NCBI GenBank assembly: GCA_002304925.1 | Contig: DBPT01000029.1 | Coordinates: forward strand, 62,001 to 126,000 | DNA: 64,000 bases | DNA from: Prolixibacteraceae bacterium UBA1413 | GTDB taxonomy: Bacteria > Bacteroidota > Bacteroidia > Bacteroidales > Prolixibacteraceae | Direction: 5' to 3' | Part shown: piece after piece, positions 18,001 through 25,872 of the stretch | How positions within the stretch are numbered: position 1 is the first letter of the stretch | Layout: every line of letters begins with the position of its first letter | The notes under the pieces: generated by a model | Told to the model about the DNA's origin: nothing | What the model saw: only the letters and a program-made list of their open reading frames with translations | Database searches by the model: none | Made by a program: the position numbers and the translations under genes

Positions 18001-19620
18001 CACAAACTGGGCGCCAGAGAGGTGACCCTGAAAGTGACAAATCAGAGGGGTCAGCCGGTGACCGGAAAAACCAAGGTGATTGACAAGAATAACGTGGAAT
18101 TCACCCCTGCCGACAGTGTTGCCTCCGCGACCATTCTCGTGACCGGGAAGATTGAAAAAAACATCATGAGGGAAATTCTGGACTACACCCTCAGAATAGC
18201 TACCGGTGTCAGGAATGTTTCAGTGAACTACAACTTATCGGGAGGTTCGGTACTTCCGGGGTATCTTCCCGAACCTGTCGTCTTCGGTGCCGGACGGTAC
18301 ACGCCCGACCAGGGATTGTTCGGAACACAAATGGGAAGCAGTTTCACGCCGGGATTACCATTCCTCCTCGGATGGCAGGACAGGCAGTTTGCCAGGAATG
18401 CCGGCGACAGGGGGTGGCTCACCACCGATCCCCTCCTGAATATGCCTTTCCAGTTCACCAGGAATGAGCGGTTTTCGGTGCGTGCCGATGTGGAACCGTT
18501 GCCCGACCTGCGGATTGACATCAATGCAGACCGGTCGATATCGAAAAACCTGAGTGAATTCTACAATTACGATCCGGTCTCAAGCCGCTTTAAAGCTGAA
18601 AACCTCACGGAAAGAGGCAATTTCAGCATGTCAGTGCTGACGTGGAATACCGCATTCTTTGCCATTGGAAAAGAAGAAGTTCAACAGTCGGAAGCCTTCC
18701 AGAAACTCAAGGAAAACCGGCTGATCATTGCCAGGCGTCTTGCTGCCCAACGACCTGCAAACAACGCTTTCAACTACGACCCCACGGAAATCAATCCCGA
18801 AACGGGGTTCCCCGTCGGCTACGGCCCTACCTCCGTGGAAGTGCTCGTTCCGGCATTCCTGGCAGCCTACCAGGGAATCGACCCCTATAAGGTATCCCTG
18901 GGCATGTTCCCCTCAATCAAATACATCCGACCCAATTGGAGGATACAATATGAAGGGATGATTTCAAAGATCCCCCGACTCAATAAGATCATGAAGACCA
19001 TGAACTTTACCCACGCCTTCCGGTCGAGTTATACCGTGGGCTCCTTCCTCACCAACCTGAATTACCTGGCGGAAAGCGACGGGTTCAGTTATGTTCGCGA
19101 TATCCAGAACAACTTCCTTCCCCGGTTTGAATTCAATTCAGTTAGCATCAACGAAAACTTCAGCCCGCTGATCAACCTTGATGTGACCTGGATCAACGAT
19201 CTGACCACCCGGGGCGAAATCAAAAGGTCGCGAAGCATGGCGCTTTCCTTTTCCAATAACCAGCTGACCGAAATCCTCAGCAATGAATATATCGTGGGAC
19301 TGGGGTATCGCTTTACCCGGATGGATCTTATCCTGAAAACCAAAACTTCACAGCGATCTTATTCCAACGACCTCACCCTGCGGGCTGACCTTTCGTTCCG
19401 GAAAAACAAAACCGTTTTGCGCCGTCTTGTCGAAGACACCGACCAACTCACCGCCGGAATGAATGCCGTTACCATCAAAACTACCGCCGATTACATGCTG
19501 AGTGACCGGTTCCAGTTACGGGTATATTACGACAAGGTGATCAACCAGCCTTTTGTCGGTTCCTTCGACACGTCAAACACCAATTTCGGCGTCAGCTTCC
19601 GGTTTACCCTTGCTGAATAA
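12055..19620 (+). CDS. sprA: Type IX secretion outer-membrane translocon SprA (Sov)
   Basis: SprA is the very large outer-membrane beta-barrel through which type IX secretion cargo leaves the cell; in gliding species it is also needed for movement of adhesins. The 2521 residues match the family's usual length of about 2400. A hydrophobic signal segment covers residues 7-25. SprA N-type domains with GGFNLSRGSVKV and VDYTLGRVTVINPGLL lie near 685-735, the family block YIDDFEGTK near 847, and long stretches of alternating beta-strand sequence continue to the C-terminus, which ends in strand-like NTNFGVSFRFTLAE. A low-complexity Gln/Arg/Ser stretch is at about 1935-1965. No other por/gld/spr genes are in the window, so the rest of the system must be elsewhere. 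The gene is intact. Confidence 0.96.
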   Translation: MRLRKIVKNILLLTVLVIFYSLSGGVGSRAEVNKRDITFYSGWQSPQDTVRMDTAGNLRFPFEDQPAFGFPENPDTASLFLKKPENIGFEVEYDPVTGQYLFYEKVGRLNYRLPQAMTLKDYVDYDFRKSVQEYWQQRKNISDMESKGSLIPGLTIESEAFNRIFGGNTINIKPQGYVEVSFGYQMNATENPAIPERLRRVPAFDFDQKIQMNVMGQIGTKMNMRVNYNTEATFDYENKMNLEYTGEEDEIIKRIEAGNVSLPLNGSLITGASNLFGIKAEMQFGKLTMTTLFSQHKGETRTVETEGGAQITNFDIPAAEYDANRHFFLSQYFRDNYDEALRNLPVIRSGITINKIEVWVTNKSNNFTESRNIIAFQDLGEHDPNIFNKIPAFQQTSGLPFPANIYPNNDANGLYGEMKTTHSAIRSIQSVTAEMAQFGNAFTGGRDFEKIEQARKLNPSEYNLNTRLGYISLNTSLNNDEILAVAYNYTVNGQVYQVGEFSNDGVDAPQTLILKLIKGTNLSPVLYVDGEKLRNPSWDLMMKNVYNLNAYQLTSDNFILNVMYMNDSTGMYINYIPEGRISGHILLNVMNLDKLNKQQDPYKDGVFDFIEGITVNASTGRIIFPVLEPFGSHLADSLQDTELIEKYTYRSLYDSTRMVAQQDAEHDKYRLMGSYKGSSSSDIMVGGFNLSRGSVKVTAGGRELVENVDYTVDYTLGRVTVINPGLLESGTPIQVSTESEDLFSMQRKSLLGAHANYAFSDRFNLGATALYMQERPLTQKVDYGQDPIANLILGLDSRFSSESQFLTKAVDMLPFISTKAPSTIDFEAEFAKLIPGHSRVIEKSGNAYIDDFEGTKTSIDLKTRQHWVLASTPQNHPLFPEGNLANQLDYGFNRALLAWYIIDPLFLRSSTLTPSHIKNDKNMQSNHLVREVFEKEIFPAKESPVGEPTNIAVFDLAFYPGEKGPYNFDTKPSLYSAGVNADGSLRDPGSRWGGIMRKIDNSDFETANIEFIEFWLMDPFVNDSTGLASGGDLYFNLGDISEDILRDGRKSFENGLPVTSQVTNVDTTIWGRVSTQQSLVNAFDNNPASRAYQDLGFDGLNDDDESSHYRDYLEELRTIVSPEVYERIAADPSKDNYHYYRGSDYDDQELSILERYKRYNGPQGNSPTTEMSPESYPTSASTLPDMEDINSDNTLNEYERYYQYRVSLRKQDMELGKNYINDIRHSRIQLKNGEIGEVKWYQFKIPVREYDDVFGSISDFKSIRFLRLFLNAFEDPVVLRFATLDLVRADWRRYTRTLTEEGSTESANVTFDVSAVNIEENGGRVPVNYILPPGIDRVIDPANPQLLQLNEQAMVMKVTGLEQGDARAAYKSIYMDFRRYKRLKMEIHAEEIEGYPIKDDELTLFIRMGSDYTYNYYEYEIPLKLTPAGRYNGDIEADRYKVWPLENRIDVPLEVFTNVKLARDAELRKANSTWKILDVFEQRHMGWNEDKNLVKVKGSPNLGNIQVMMIGIRHRKNKTFNPGPRSIEVWANELRLSEFDEKGGWAANARVTARLADLGTVTLAGRHRSAGFGSIEQKVNQRSIDNLTEYDIASSIDLGRFFPKEAGVNIPMYYGYSKSNLMPKYDPTNPDIELQKSLDKIDTRHDRDSLRHIAQNMVVRKSLNFTNVRVDPQSETPRPQRLWSPGNFAATYSYNEIFQRNTNTEYNIDKIYRGMLSYNFNTRPELWTPFSKVKLLQKGPLKLIGDFNLYPLPTQLSLRTDLYRRYNEIQTRNITNPGLILPATFEKDFLWNRYFDLRYDMTRNLKVDFSSRNTSRIDEPEGRFNRRYDDYEWKRDSIVANLMELGRPVLYNHDMNVTYTLPLSQIKALNFITVTGRYQGSYNWQAGAITADTIRLGNIVQNSQNIQFTGNVSLVSIYNKIPYLQKLETKFQNTGRSRYGGRMRQSSSTRSAQQQTRQEEQKVPEFSQKDVTLNRGEPLIVNHKLGAREVTLKVTNQRGQPVTGKTKVIDKNNVEFTPADSVASATILVTGKIEKNIMREILDYTLRIATGVRNVSVNYNLSGGSVLPGYLPEPVVFGAGRYTPDQGLFGTQMGSSFTPGLPFLLGWQDRQFARNAGDRGWLTTDPLLNMPFQFTRNERFSVRADVEPLPDLRIDINADRSISKNLSEFYNYDPVSSRFKAENLTERGNFSMSVLTWNTAFFAIGKEEVQQSEAFQKLKENRLIIARRLAAQRPANNAFNYDPTEINPETGFPVGYGPTSVEVLVPAFLAAYQGIDPYKVSLGMFPSIKYIRPNWRIQYEGMISKIPRLNKIMKTMNFTHAFRSSYTVGSFLTNLNYLAESDGFSYVRDIQNNFLPRFEFNSVSINENFSPLINLDVTWINDLTTRGEIKRSRSMALSFSNNQLTEILSNEYIVGLGYRFTRMDLILKTKTSQRSYSNDLTLRADLSFRKNKTVLRRLVEDTDQLTAGMNAVTIKTTADYMLSDRFQLRVYYDKVINQPFVGSFDTSNTNFGVSFRFTLAE

Positions 19621-19635
19621 GAGATAAGAACCGTT

Positions 19636-19654
19636 GAATTCCGGCAAGCGCTAT
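19636..19654 (+). repeat. Intergenic repeat element, short copy 2
   Basis: GAATTCCGGCAAGCGCTAT right behind the sprA stop differs at one of 19 positions from the inverse of 9030-9048. Only this block of the larger element is present here. Confidence 0.4.
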
Positions 19655-19692
19655 CTCCGCATTAAAACGATAACTTCACCAAAAATAAGTCA

Positions 19693-20541
19693 ATGCAGGA
19701 GACAATTCATTACATCACCCGTGAATTGAAAGATCTTTATCCACCTGGCGAAATCAGGCAGTTCGTCCGGCTGATCCTCCATGCCCTGCGCGGTTACAGC
19801 CTCACCGAAATGATCGTGAAAAGCGGGGAGCTCTTCTCTGCCGGGGAGCGCAGCAGGGTCAGCAACATCGTCGCCAGATTGAAAATGCAGGAGCCCATCC
19901 AACATATTCTGGAACAGACCCTGTTTCACGGGCTTGACCTGAAGGTAAATCCCGCCGTGTTGATACCACGCCCCGAAACAGAAGAACTCGTTGACTGGAT
20001 CATCAGGGAGTACAGTCATCCGCCCGTAAGAATCCTCGATATCGGCACCGGCAGCGGCTGCATCGCCCTGGCCCTGAAAAAAGCTTTCAATACCCCGTTG
20101 ACCGAAGCTTGCGACATTTCAGAAAAAGCCCTCACCCTGGCACAGGAAAACGCATCGGAAAACCATCTCGATATCCGCTTCTTCAAGGCTGATATCCTGC
20201 AATGGGAAAAATGCACCCAATGGAACAGCTATGACCTAATTGTCAGCAACCCCCCTTATGTCACCCTGAAGGAAAAAAAGCTGATGCCGGCGAATGTTAC
20301 GGACTTCGAACCTTGGTCAGCACTTTTCGTGCCCGATGAAGAGCCATTGCTTTTCTACCGTCACATAGCGGCGTTTGCCAACCGTCATCTTCAAAACAAT
20401 GGAAGTCTCTTTCTGGAAATCAACGAAAAAGCAGGCAGTGAAATCAGGGAATTGCTGATGCAAAACGGATTCAACACCCCTGAAATACGGAACGATATGC
20501 AGGGAAAGCCCCGGATGGTGAAAGCCGTCAGGAATTATTGA
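19693..20541 (+). CDS. prmC: Peptide chain release factor N5-glutamine methyltransferase
   Basis: PrmC methylates the Gln of the GGQ motif in release factors RF1 and RF2. The 282-residue protein has an N-terminal helical recognition domain, then the link segment PRPETEELVDWII, SAM motif I ILDIGTGSGCIALAL near residue 115, and the catalytic NPPY at residues 186-189. The ending RMVKAVRNY is also typical. It stands 72 bases behind sprA in the same direction and 63 bases before the next gene, so it is probably in the same transcription unit. Confidence 0.95.
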   Translation: MQETIHYITRELKDLYPPGEIRQFVRLILHALRGYSLTEMIVKSGELFSAGERSRVSNIVARLKMQEPIQHILEQTLFHGLDLKVNPAVLIPRPETEELVDWIIREYSHPPVRILDIGTGSGCIALALKKAFNTPLTEACDISEKALTLAQENASENHLDIRFFKADILQWEKCTQWNSYDLIVSNPPYVTLKEKKLMPANVTDFEPWSALFVPDEEPLLFYRHIAAFANRHLQNNGSLFLEINEKAGSEIRELLMQNGFNTPEIRNDMQGKPRMVKAVRNY

Positions 20542-20604
20542 GCCCGTCGCGCACGGCATGATCATTTGAATCGCTTTTTCATTAAATTGCAGGGCTTATC
20601 AAGG

Positions 20605-21687
20605 ATGCTTTCATATCGTAATGTGAAAAAACTGACGAAAAATATCATTCTGATTTTCAACATCATTGCAATAATGGCCCTTGCCGGCTCCTATCTTTCG
20701 CAATATATACCTCCCGATAAATGGTGGGCACCTTCGTTGCTGGGCCTGGGATATCCTTACATTCTGGCGGTCAACCTGCTCTTTATACTGATCTGGTTGA
20801 TGATCAAACCCGTGAACACCCTTTTTTCCGTTTTGGCCATCATTGCCGGATGGGGCGTTTTATCCCGGTTCATTCAGCTTTCGGGAAAAGAGTCAGATAC
20901 CCGGGGCATCAGGGTTGTTTCCTACAATGTGAAAACCTTCACCGGGACCGGAAGCAATCCGTCAAGGGATTTGGCCGAGGTGATCAAGGGTTTTCTCAAA
21001 GAAAATGAACCTGACATCATTTGTTTGCAGGAGGTCAGGTTACGTACCAACAAGGTTTTTAACCTTGAAGAAACGAAAAAGGAGTTTTCGGATATCAGGC
21101 ATTACCAGTATGCCCGGTCAGGATCTACCATCGGGATCGTGACCATGACCAGTTATCCCATTGTCAGGATGGAGGAGATCCGTTTTGAAAAATCAGGCAA
21201 TATTGCGATATGCACCGATATTGCCGTGAAGGGCGACACCTTCCGCATTTTCAACATTCATCTTCAATCCTACCGGATTGATCCGGACCGATACAGTGTC
21301 ATTGAGTCTCCGGGAATTTCTGATGAAAGAAAACTGAGGGAATTCCGGGAATTGACCGCCAAATTCAAAAAAGCGGTTGAGAAAAGGGCAATTCAGGCGC
21401 GGCTTATCAACAAAAAGATCCGACAATCTCCTTATCCGGTAATTTTGTGCGGTGATTTCAATGACACCCCGGCATCGTATGCCTATAAAAAAACGAGGGG
21501 TAAACTGCGCGATGCCTTTGTCTCGTCAGGAAAAGGGATCGGACAGACCTATATTGGCAAACTTCCCTCCTTCAGGATCGATTACATCCTTTTCAGCAGG
21601 AAATTTAAAAGTTCAAATTTCAGGATTTACGACATCCCTTACAGTGATCACCTTCCTATTTCCTGCGTACTGACACCTGACAGCTGA
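20605..21687 (+). CDS. Membrane-anchored endonuclease/exonuclease/phosphatase (EEP) family protein
   Basis: The 360-residue protein has three hydrophobic helices in the first 100 residues (IILIFNIIAIMALAGSYL, YILAVNLLFILIWLM and a third at LFSVLAIIAGWGVL), then an EEP domain with VVSYNVKTF, DIICLQEVR, the metal site GDFND and the terminal YSDHLPISC. These give the Asn, Glu, Asp and His of the DNase I/phosphatase active site, so it should be an active hydrolase with its domain on one side of the inner membrane. The substrate (nucleic acid, lipid headgroup or phosphoester) cannot be read from sequence. I chose the ATG at 20605; a TTG start at 20566 would add 13 residues. It is convergent with ribF, 15 bases apart. 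Confidence 0.85.
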   Translation: MLSYRNVKKLTKNIILIFNIIAIMALAGSYLSQYIPPDKWWAPSLLGLGYPYILAVNLLFILIWLMIKPVNTLFSVLAIIAGWGVLSRFIQLSGKESDTRGIRVVSYNVKTFTGTGSNPSRDLAEVIKGFLKENEPDIICLQEVRLRTNKVFNLEETKKEFSDIRHYQYARSGSTIGIVTMTSYPIVRMEEIRFEKSGNIAICTDIAVKGDTFRIFNIHLQSYRIDPDRYSVIESPGISDERKLREFRELTAKFKKAVEKRAIQARLINKKIRQSPYPVILCGDFNDTPASYAYKKTRGKLRDAFVSSGKGIGQTYIGKLPSFRIDYILFSRKFKSSNFRIYDIPYSDHLPISCVLTPDS

Positions 21688-21702
21688 CACCGCGGAAAAG
21701 AA

Positions 21703-22632
21703 TTATGTCAGGATCTGCAGCGCCGCCTCCCTGTCCCGGTAAAGTTGTTCTATGAGCGCTTCAATCCCCGGGAATTTTTGTTCTTCCCTGATTTTGTCCA
21801 TGAATATGAGGGTGATCTCCTCTCCGTAAAGGGACCCGCTGAAATCAAAGATATTCACTTCAATACTGCGGTTGTCTGCATTTTGATTAAAGGTCGGACG
21901 GGAACCAATGTTCAGCATTCCGTTGAACACATTTCCCGCAATTTTTATTTTTACCGCATAGACACCATAACCGGGAATTAACTTGGTGACCTCCGAGGCT
22001 TCTATGTTGGCGGTGGGAAAACCGATTATTCTGCCGACTTTCAGTCCTTCAATGACGCGGCCATGCAGTTCAAAGGGGTAGCCAAGGTATTCATTGGCCA
22101 TCCTGACATTTCCCGATTCGAGAGCCTTCCTGATCCGGGTGGAACTGACACGGGCCTCATTGACCAACAATGGATCCAGCCGTTCGATCCTAAAATCATA
22201 CTTCGCGGCATACTCCCGGAGATATTCAAAATCCCCCTCGCGGTTCTTGCCGAACCTGTGGTCATAACCGACTACCAGGCACGCAGTTTTGATCTGATCA
22301 ATCAGTACCTGTTTGACAAATTCACCGTAGGTAAGCAACGAAAACTCACGGGTGAACGGATAGATGACCAGGTGATCGATCCCCGCCTGTTCAATGAGCA
22401 CGATTTTTTCTTCCAGCGTATTAATCAACCGGAGGTTGTGTTCTTCGGGCGTCAGGATTTGCCGGGGGTGGGGATGAAAGGTGAAGAGTACCGACTCCCC
22501 GCCGGTCTCACGGGCGATCGCGGTCAGCCTGTCAAGAATCTTCCTGTGCCCCCGATGTACGCCGTCAAAAGTACCTATCGTAACGATGGGTTTTACCGCC
22601 CTGAAATTATCCAGATCGTAACTAATTCTCAC
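21703..22632 (-). CDS. ribF: Bifunctional riboflavin kinase / FAD synthetase RibF
   Basis: Converts riboflavin to FMN and FMN to FAD. The 309-residue protein has the N-terminal nucleotidyltransferase domain (IGTFDGVHRGHRKIL with the HxGH motif, FHPHPR, GYDHRFG, SSTRIRKAL) and the C-terminal flavokinase domain (GRIIGFPTANI, YGVYAVK, NIGSRPTF, EVNIFDF). Both catalytic centres look complete. A TAnnTTTG element 20 bases upstream supports the start. It is convergent with the EEP gene and divergent from the lipoprotein at 22739. Confidence 0.96.
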   Translation of the reverse strand: MRISYDLDNFRAVKPIVTIGTFDGVHRGHRKILDRLTAIARETGGESVLFTFHPHPRQILTPEEHNLRLINTLEEKIVLIEQAGIDHLVIYPFTREFSLLTYGEFVKQVLIDQIKTACLVVGYDHRFGKNREGDFEYLREYAAKYDFRIERLDPLLVNEARVSSTRIRKALESGNVRMANEYLGYPFELHGRVIEGLKVGRIIGFPTANIEASEVTKLIPGYGVYAVKIKIAGNVFNGMLNIGSRPTFNQNADNRSIEVNIFDFSGSLYGEEITLIFMDKIREEQKFPGIEALIEQLYRDREAALQILT

Positions 22633-22651
22633 AACTTATTCAAATTGAGGC

Positions 22652-22659
22652 CAAAAATA
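22652..22659 (-). promoter_or_regulatory. -7 promoter element (TATTTTTG) of ribF
   Basis: Minus-strand TATTTTTG matches TAnnTTTG and ends 20 bases before the ribF ATG in an AT-rich gap of 106 bases shared with the divergent lipoprotein gene. Confidence 0.5.
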
Positions 22660-22738
22660 TAAAATTATTATCTTCGTACCGGTATATTTCCACACTGTGG
22701 ATTTTATTAATTTTAACCCCTTAATTAAAAAGGCAGAA

Positions 22739-23890
22739 ATGAGGAGACTGACATATATAACTTTTTGGGTTACAGCTATTCTAATTTTCGGATGTTCGCG
22801 ACCAGAGAAATTTGAGATCAAGGGCAGAATTACCAATTCGGCAGGCCGGAAAATTTTTCTTGAGGAGCTTATGGTAGCGAGTGTGCGCCCTGTTGATTCG
22901 GCGAAGATCAGTGCTTCGGGGGAATTCACAATGAAGCAGCATACCGGAATGCCGACATTTTATCTGCTCAAATTGTCGGAGAACAACTTCATCACCCTGC
23001 TGATCGATTCCGCAGAAAAAGTGACCATTGAAGCCGACGCCATCAATTTCGCCCGTGATTACAAGGTGAATGGTTCTCCCGGGTCCCTGCTCGTCCAGGA
23101 ATTGAACAACAGGTTAAATACGACGAAACAAAAACTGGATTCGATTTCGTCACTCTATTCGCTTTATGCTGAAACTCCTGAAATTGAAGATCTGAAAAAG
23201 GAATGGAAAGCTGCCTACGACACCATCGTAAAACAGCAGGTCGCCTATTCCACGGCTTTTGTATCGGAACACCCCTTTTCTATGGCCAGTGTTTTGGCAC
23301 TTTACCAGAAATTCAACGATGACAATTACGTAGTGCGTGACCTGTACGCTTTAAGGGTGGCTGCATCGGCCCTCAACTCTTTTTATCCTAATTCGGAACA
23401 TGTCAAGGCCCTTTATGCCAACACCCTTCAGCTCCTTGCCACGGAACGTGCCGGAGAGGTCAGGCGGTTGATCAATGAAAGCGGGATGAACAGTCCTGAG
23501 ATTGTCCTGCCCGATCCCCGGGGAAACAAAATAGCCCTTTCTTCCTTCCGGGGCAAATATGTTTTGGTGCATTTCTGGTCAGCGGTAGAATCCGGTTCCA
23601 GGATTGTAAATCCGGTATTGGTAGAAATATACCAGAAATACAAAAACAAAGGGTTTGAAATTTACCAGGTCAGTGTTGACAAGGACCGCACCGAGTGGCT
23701 CGAAGCCATTGACCAGGACAAAATGGTATGGACCCAGGTAGGCGATATGGAAGGAAGCATCCAGGCCGTGATGCATTACAACATCCAGTCGGTTCCCTTC
23801 AATTATCTTCTCGATAAGGACGGTAACATCATCGCAAAGAATCTGACGGGACCCGCCATCGACAGGACCCTTGCAGCTATTTTTCGCTGA
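22739..23890 (+). CDS. TlpA-like lipoprotein with thioredoxin fold but no CxxC
   Basis: The 383-residue protein starts with a lipoprotein signal ending in IFGC (Cys19), so it should be lipid-anchored in the envelope. Residues about 25-125 form a DUF4369-like beta domain (EIKGRITNSAGRKIFLEEL), then a helical linker, then an AhpC/TSA-TlpA thioredoxin domain from about 255 (GNKIALSSFRGKYVLVHFW ... FEIYQVSVDKDR ... VPFNYLLDKDGNI). Where TlpA proteins have WCxxC, this one reads W280-SAVESGS-R, with no Cys, so dithiol redox chemistry is not possible. The start is the Met before RRLTYITFW; the longer frame adds 14 residues that would spoil the signal peptide. Related Bacteroidota lipoproteins with CxxC are common. 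Confidence 0.85.
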   Translation: MRRLTYITFWVTAILIFGCSRPEKFEIKGRITNSAGRKIFLEELMVASVRPVDSAKISASGEFTMKQHTGMPTFYLLKLSENNFITLLIDSAEKVTIEADAINFARDYKVNGSPGSLLVQELNNRLNTTKQKLDSISSLYSLYAETPEIEDLKKEWKAAYDTIVKQQVAYSTAFVSEHPFSMASVLALYQKFNDDNYVVRDLYALRVAASALNSFYPNSEHVKALYANTLQLLATERAGEVRRLINESGMNSPEIVLPDPRGNKIALSSFRGKYVLVHFWSAVESGSRIVNPVLVEIYQKYKNKGFEIYQVSVDKDRTEWLEAIDQDKMVWTQVGDMEGSIQAVMHYNIQSVPFNYLLDKDGNIIAKNLTGPAIDRTLAAIFR

Positions 23891-23957
23891 AAGAAACCTG
23901 TTCGTATGCGAGGCGAACCACAGCTGTTAATTTCCTTTTAACCTCAATAGTAATATT

Positions 23958-24707
23958 TTGCCCAACCAGAAGAAAATATATTTTGTTTCCGATGTTCACC
24001 TTGGGGCACCGGCCCTGAATGACAACAAATCCAGGGAGCTTCTCTTTGCCCGGTGGTTGGGGGAAATCTCCGGGGATGCTGCCGCTATTTTTCTGATGGG
24101 TGATATCTTTGATTACTGGTTTGAATACCGGACCGTCGTTCCCCGGGGATTTACCCGGGTGTTGGGAAAAATTTCGGAATGCACCGACCAGGGAATTCCC
24201 GTTCATTTCTTCACAGGAAATCATGATATCTGGGTATTCGATTATCTCCCTTCAGAAACTGGGGTTATCCTGCACAATGAACCCTTCAGAACAGAACTCT
24301 TCGGGAAAAAGTTCTACCTTGCCCACGGTGACGGTCTCGATGAAAGGGACAAAGGGTATCTTCTGCTGAAGAAAATTTTCACCAGCAAGACGCTTCAATG
24401 GCTCTTTTCAAAGGTGCATCCCGACATCACCATTGCACTGGCTCACAAATGGTCAAAACAAAGCAGACTGGCAAAAATGACCGAAAGTCATGATTTTAAC
24501 GCAGAGGAAGAAGGAATTTATAAATTTGCACTGTCGGTATTGCAAAATGAAGATGTGGATTATTTTGTTTTCGGACACCGTCACAGGATGGCCGAGTTGA
24601 GCATCGGTGAAAAGAGCCGCTTTTTTCTACTGGGGGATTGGATCAGAACTTTTTCTTATGGAGTTTTTGACGGCAAGAAATTTGAACTGAAGAAGATTCC
24701 GCAGTAA
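23958..24707 (+). CDS. lpxH: UDP-2,3-diacylglucosamine diphosphatase (LpxH type)
   Basis: Splits UDP-2,3-diacylglucosamine to lipid X and UMP, the fourth step of lipid A synthesis, at the inner face of the inner membrane. The 249-residue calcineurin-fold protein carries all metal motifs in order: SDVHLG, GDIFDYW, GNHD, HGDGLD and FGHRHR. No ATG is available near the N-terminus: the frame is closed by a stop 27 bases upstream, and TTG at 23958 (giving MPNQKKIYFVSD) is the best start. Related Bacteroidota proteins are often annotated only as metallophosphatases. It is followed in the same direction by the FabH-like gene. Confidence 0.88.
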   Translation: MPNQKKIYFVSDVHLGAPALNDNKSRELLFARWLGEISGDAAAIFLMGDIFDYWFEYRTVVPRGFTRVLGKISECTDQGIPVHFFTGNHDIWVFDYLPSETGVILHNEPFRTELFGKKFYLAHGDGLDERDKGYLLLKKIFTSKTLQWLFSKVHPDITIALAHKWSKQSRLAKMTESHDFNAEEEGIYKFALSVLQNEDVDYFVFGHRHRMAELSIGEKSRFFLLGDWIRTFSYGVFDGKKFELKKIPQ

Positions 24708-24731
24708 CACCTTTTTTTACACGAGTACTAA

Positions 24732-25814
24732 ATGAAAAGAGACAGATATACCATAATCACAGGTTCGGGGAGTTACATTCCCCGGGTGGTCGTCGGCAAT
24801 GATCATTTCCTTGATTACCGTTTTTATGATCCGGCGACACGAAAGCCTTTTGAAAAGGAGAACAGTGAAATCATCGGAAAATTCAAGGAAATTACCAACA
24901 TAGAGGAGAGGAGGCATTGCCTGCCATCGGAAATGAGTTCTGATATCGGTTATGAGGCTGCCCGCGATGCCATCGAATCGTCGGGGACAGATCCTGAAAG
25001 TCTTGATTTCATCATTGCGGGTCACAATTTCGGTGACATGCAACATGTCAATCGCCGTTCCGAAATGGTGCCCTGTATAGCAGCGCGTATCAAGCAGAAG
25101 CTGGGGCTGAAGAATCCGGCCATGTTTGCCAACGATGTGATTGCCGGTTGTCCGGGTTGGGTACAGGCCCTGATCATCGCCGATATGTTTCTCAAAAGCG
25201 GACAATATCACCGGGGTATGGTCGTTGGGGCTGACGTGAACAGCAGAGTGGCAGATCCTTTTGACCGGGACACCATGATTTTTGCCGATGGTGCCGGTGC
25301 CGTCATCGTGGAAGCCACAGAAAGCGACACTCCCGTGGGAATCCTTTCCCATGCCATTCAGACCGATGCCACGGAAGCAGATTATCTTGTTTTGGATAGT
25401 TCCCTGAATCCCGATTATGAAAAGGATGAACTCTTTATCAGGATGCAGGGACACAAAGTCTATGTCTATGCATTGACCAACGTGCCAAAAGTGGTGAAGA
25501 AAAGCCTCCACCTTGCCGGGCTGACCCTCACGGATGTTAAGAAAGTCCTGATTCACCAGGCTAATGAAAAGATGGACCAGGCCATCCTGGAAAGAGTCTT
25601 CAGGCTATACAAGATCAGGGAAATTCCTGAAAATATCATGCCCATGACCATCAACTTACTGGGAAACTCCTCTTCGGCCACCATCCCCACTTTGTTTGAC
25701 CTCGTTTCCAAAGGGAAACTGGAGAATCACCGGTTTGAAAGCGGCGACGTCATTCTCCTCACTTCCGTGGGAGCGGGCATGATGATCAATTCGGTGGTTT
25801 ATAAATTTCCCTGA
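24732..25814 (+). CDS. 3-oxoacyl-ACP synthase III (FabH)-like ketosynthase
   Basis: A thiolase-fold condensing enzyme of 360 residues. The KAS III catalytic triad is complete: Cys140 in VIAGCPGW, His275 in LIHQANEKM and Asn312 in LLGNSSSATIPT. The protein is longer than housekeeping FabH (about 320-335) with extra sequence at residues 28-45 and differs around the acyl pocket, so it may be a specialised member, for instance a synthase that takes a non-acetyl starter or acts in a side pathway. The neighbours do not identify the product: lpxH lies upstream in the same direction and clpX is convergent downstream. I am sure of the family but not of the substrate. Confidence 0.82.
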   Translation: MKRDRYTIITGSGSYIPRVVVGNDHFLDYRFYDPATRKPFEKENSEIIGKFKEITNIEERRHCLPSEMSSDIGYEAARDAIESSGTDPESLDFIIAGHNFGDMQHVNRRSEMVPCIAARIKQKLGLKNPAMFANDVIAGCPGWVQALIIADMFLKSGQYHRGMVVGADVNSRVADPFDRDTMIFADGAGAVIVEATESDTPVGILSHAIQTDATEADYLVLDSSLNPDYEKDELFIRMQGHKVYVYALTNVPKVVKKSLHLAGLTLTDVKKVLIHQANEKMDQAILERVFRLYKIREIPENIMPMTINLLGNSSSATIPTLFDLVSKGKLENHRFESGDVILLTSVGAGMMINSVVYKFP

Positions 25815-25872
25815 CAGGGAATAGGGAATTTACCTCCGGGAGGCACTTTTCGTGATTCCGCGAAGGCAGTCC

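Noticed and set aside
12055..19620. Possible frameshift or fusion because of extreme gene length
   Set aside because: Length and domain order are normal for SprA and the frame is continuous.
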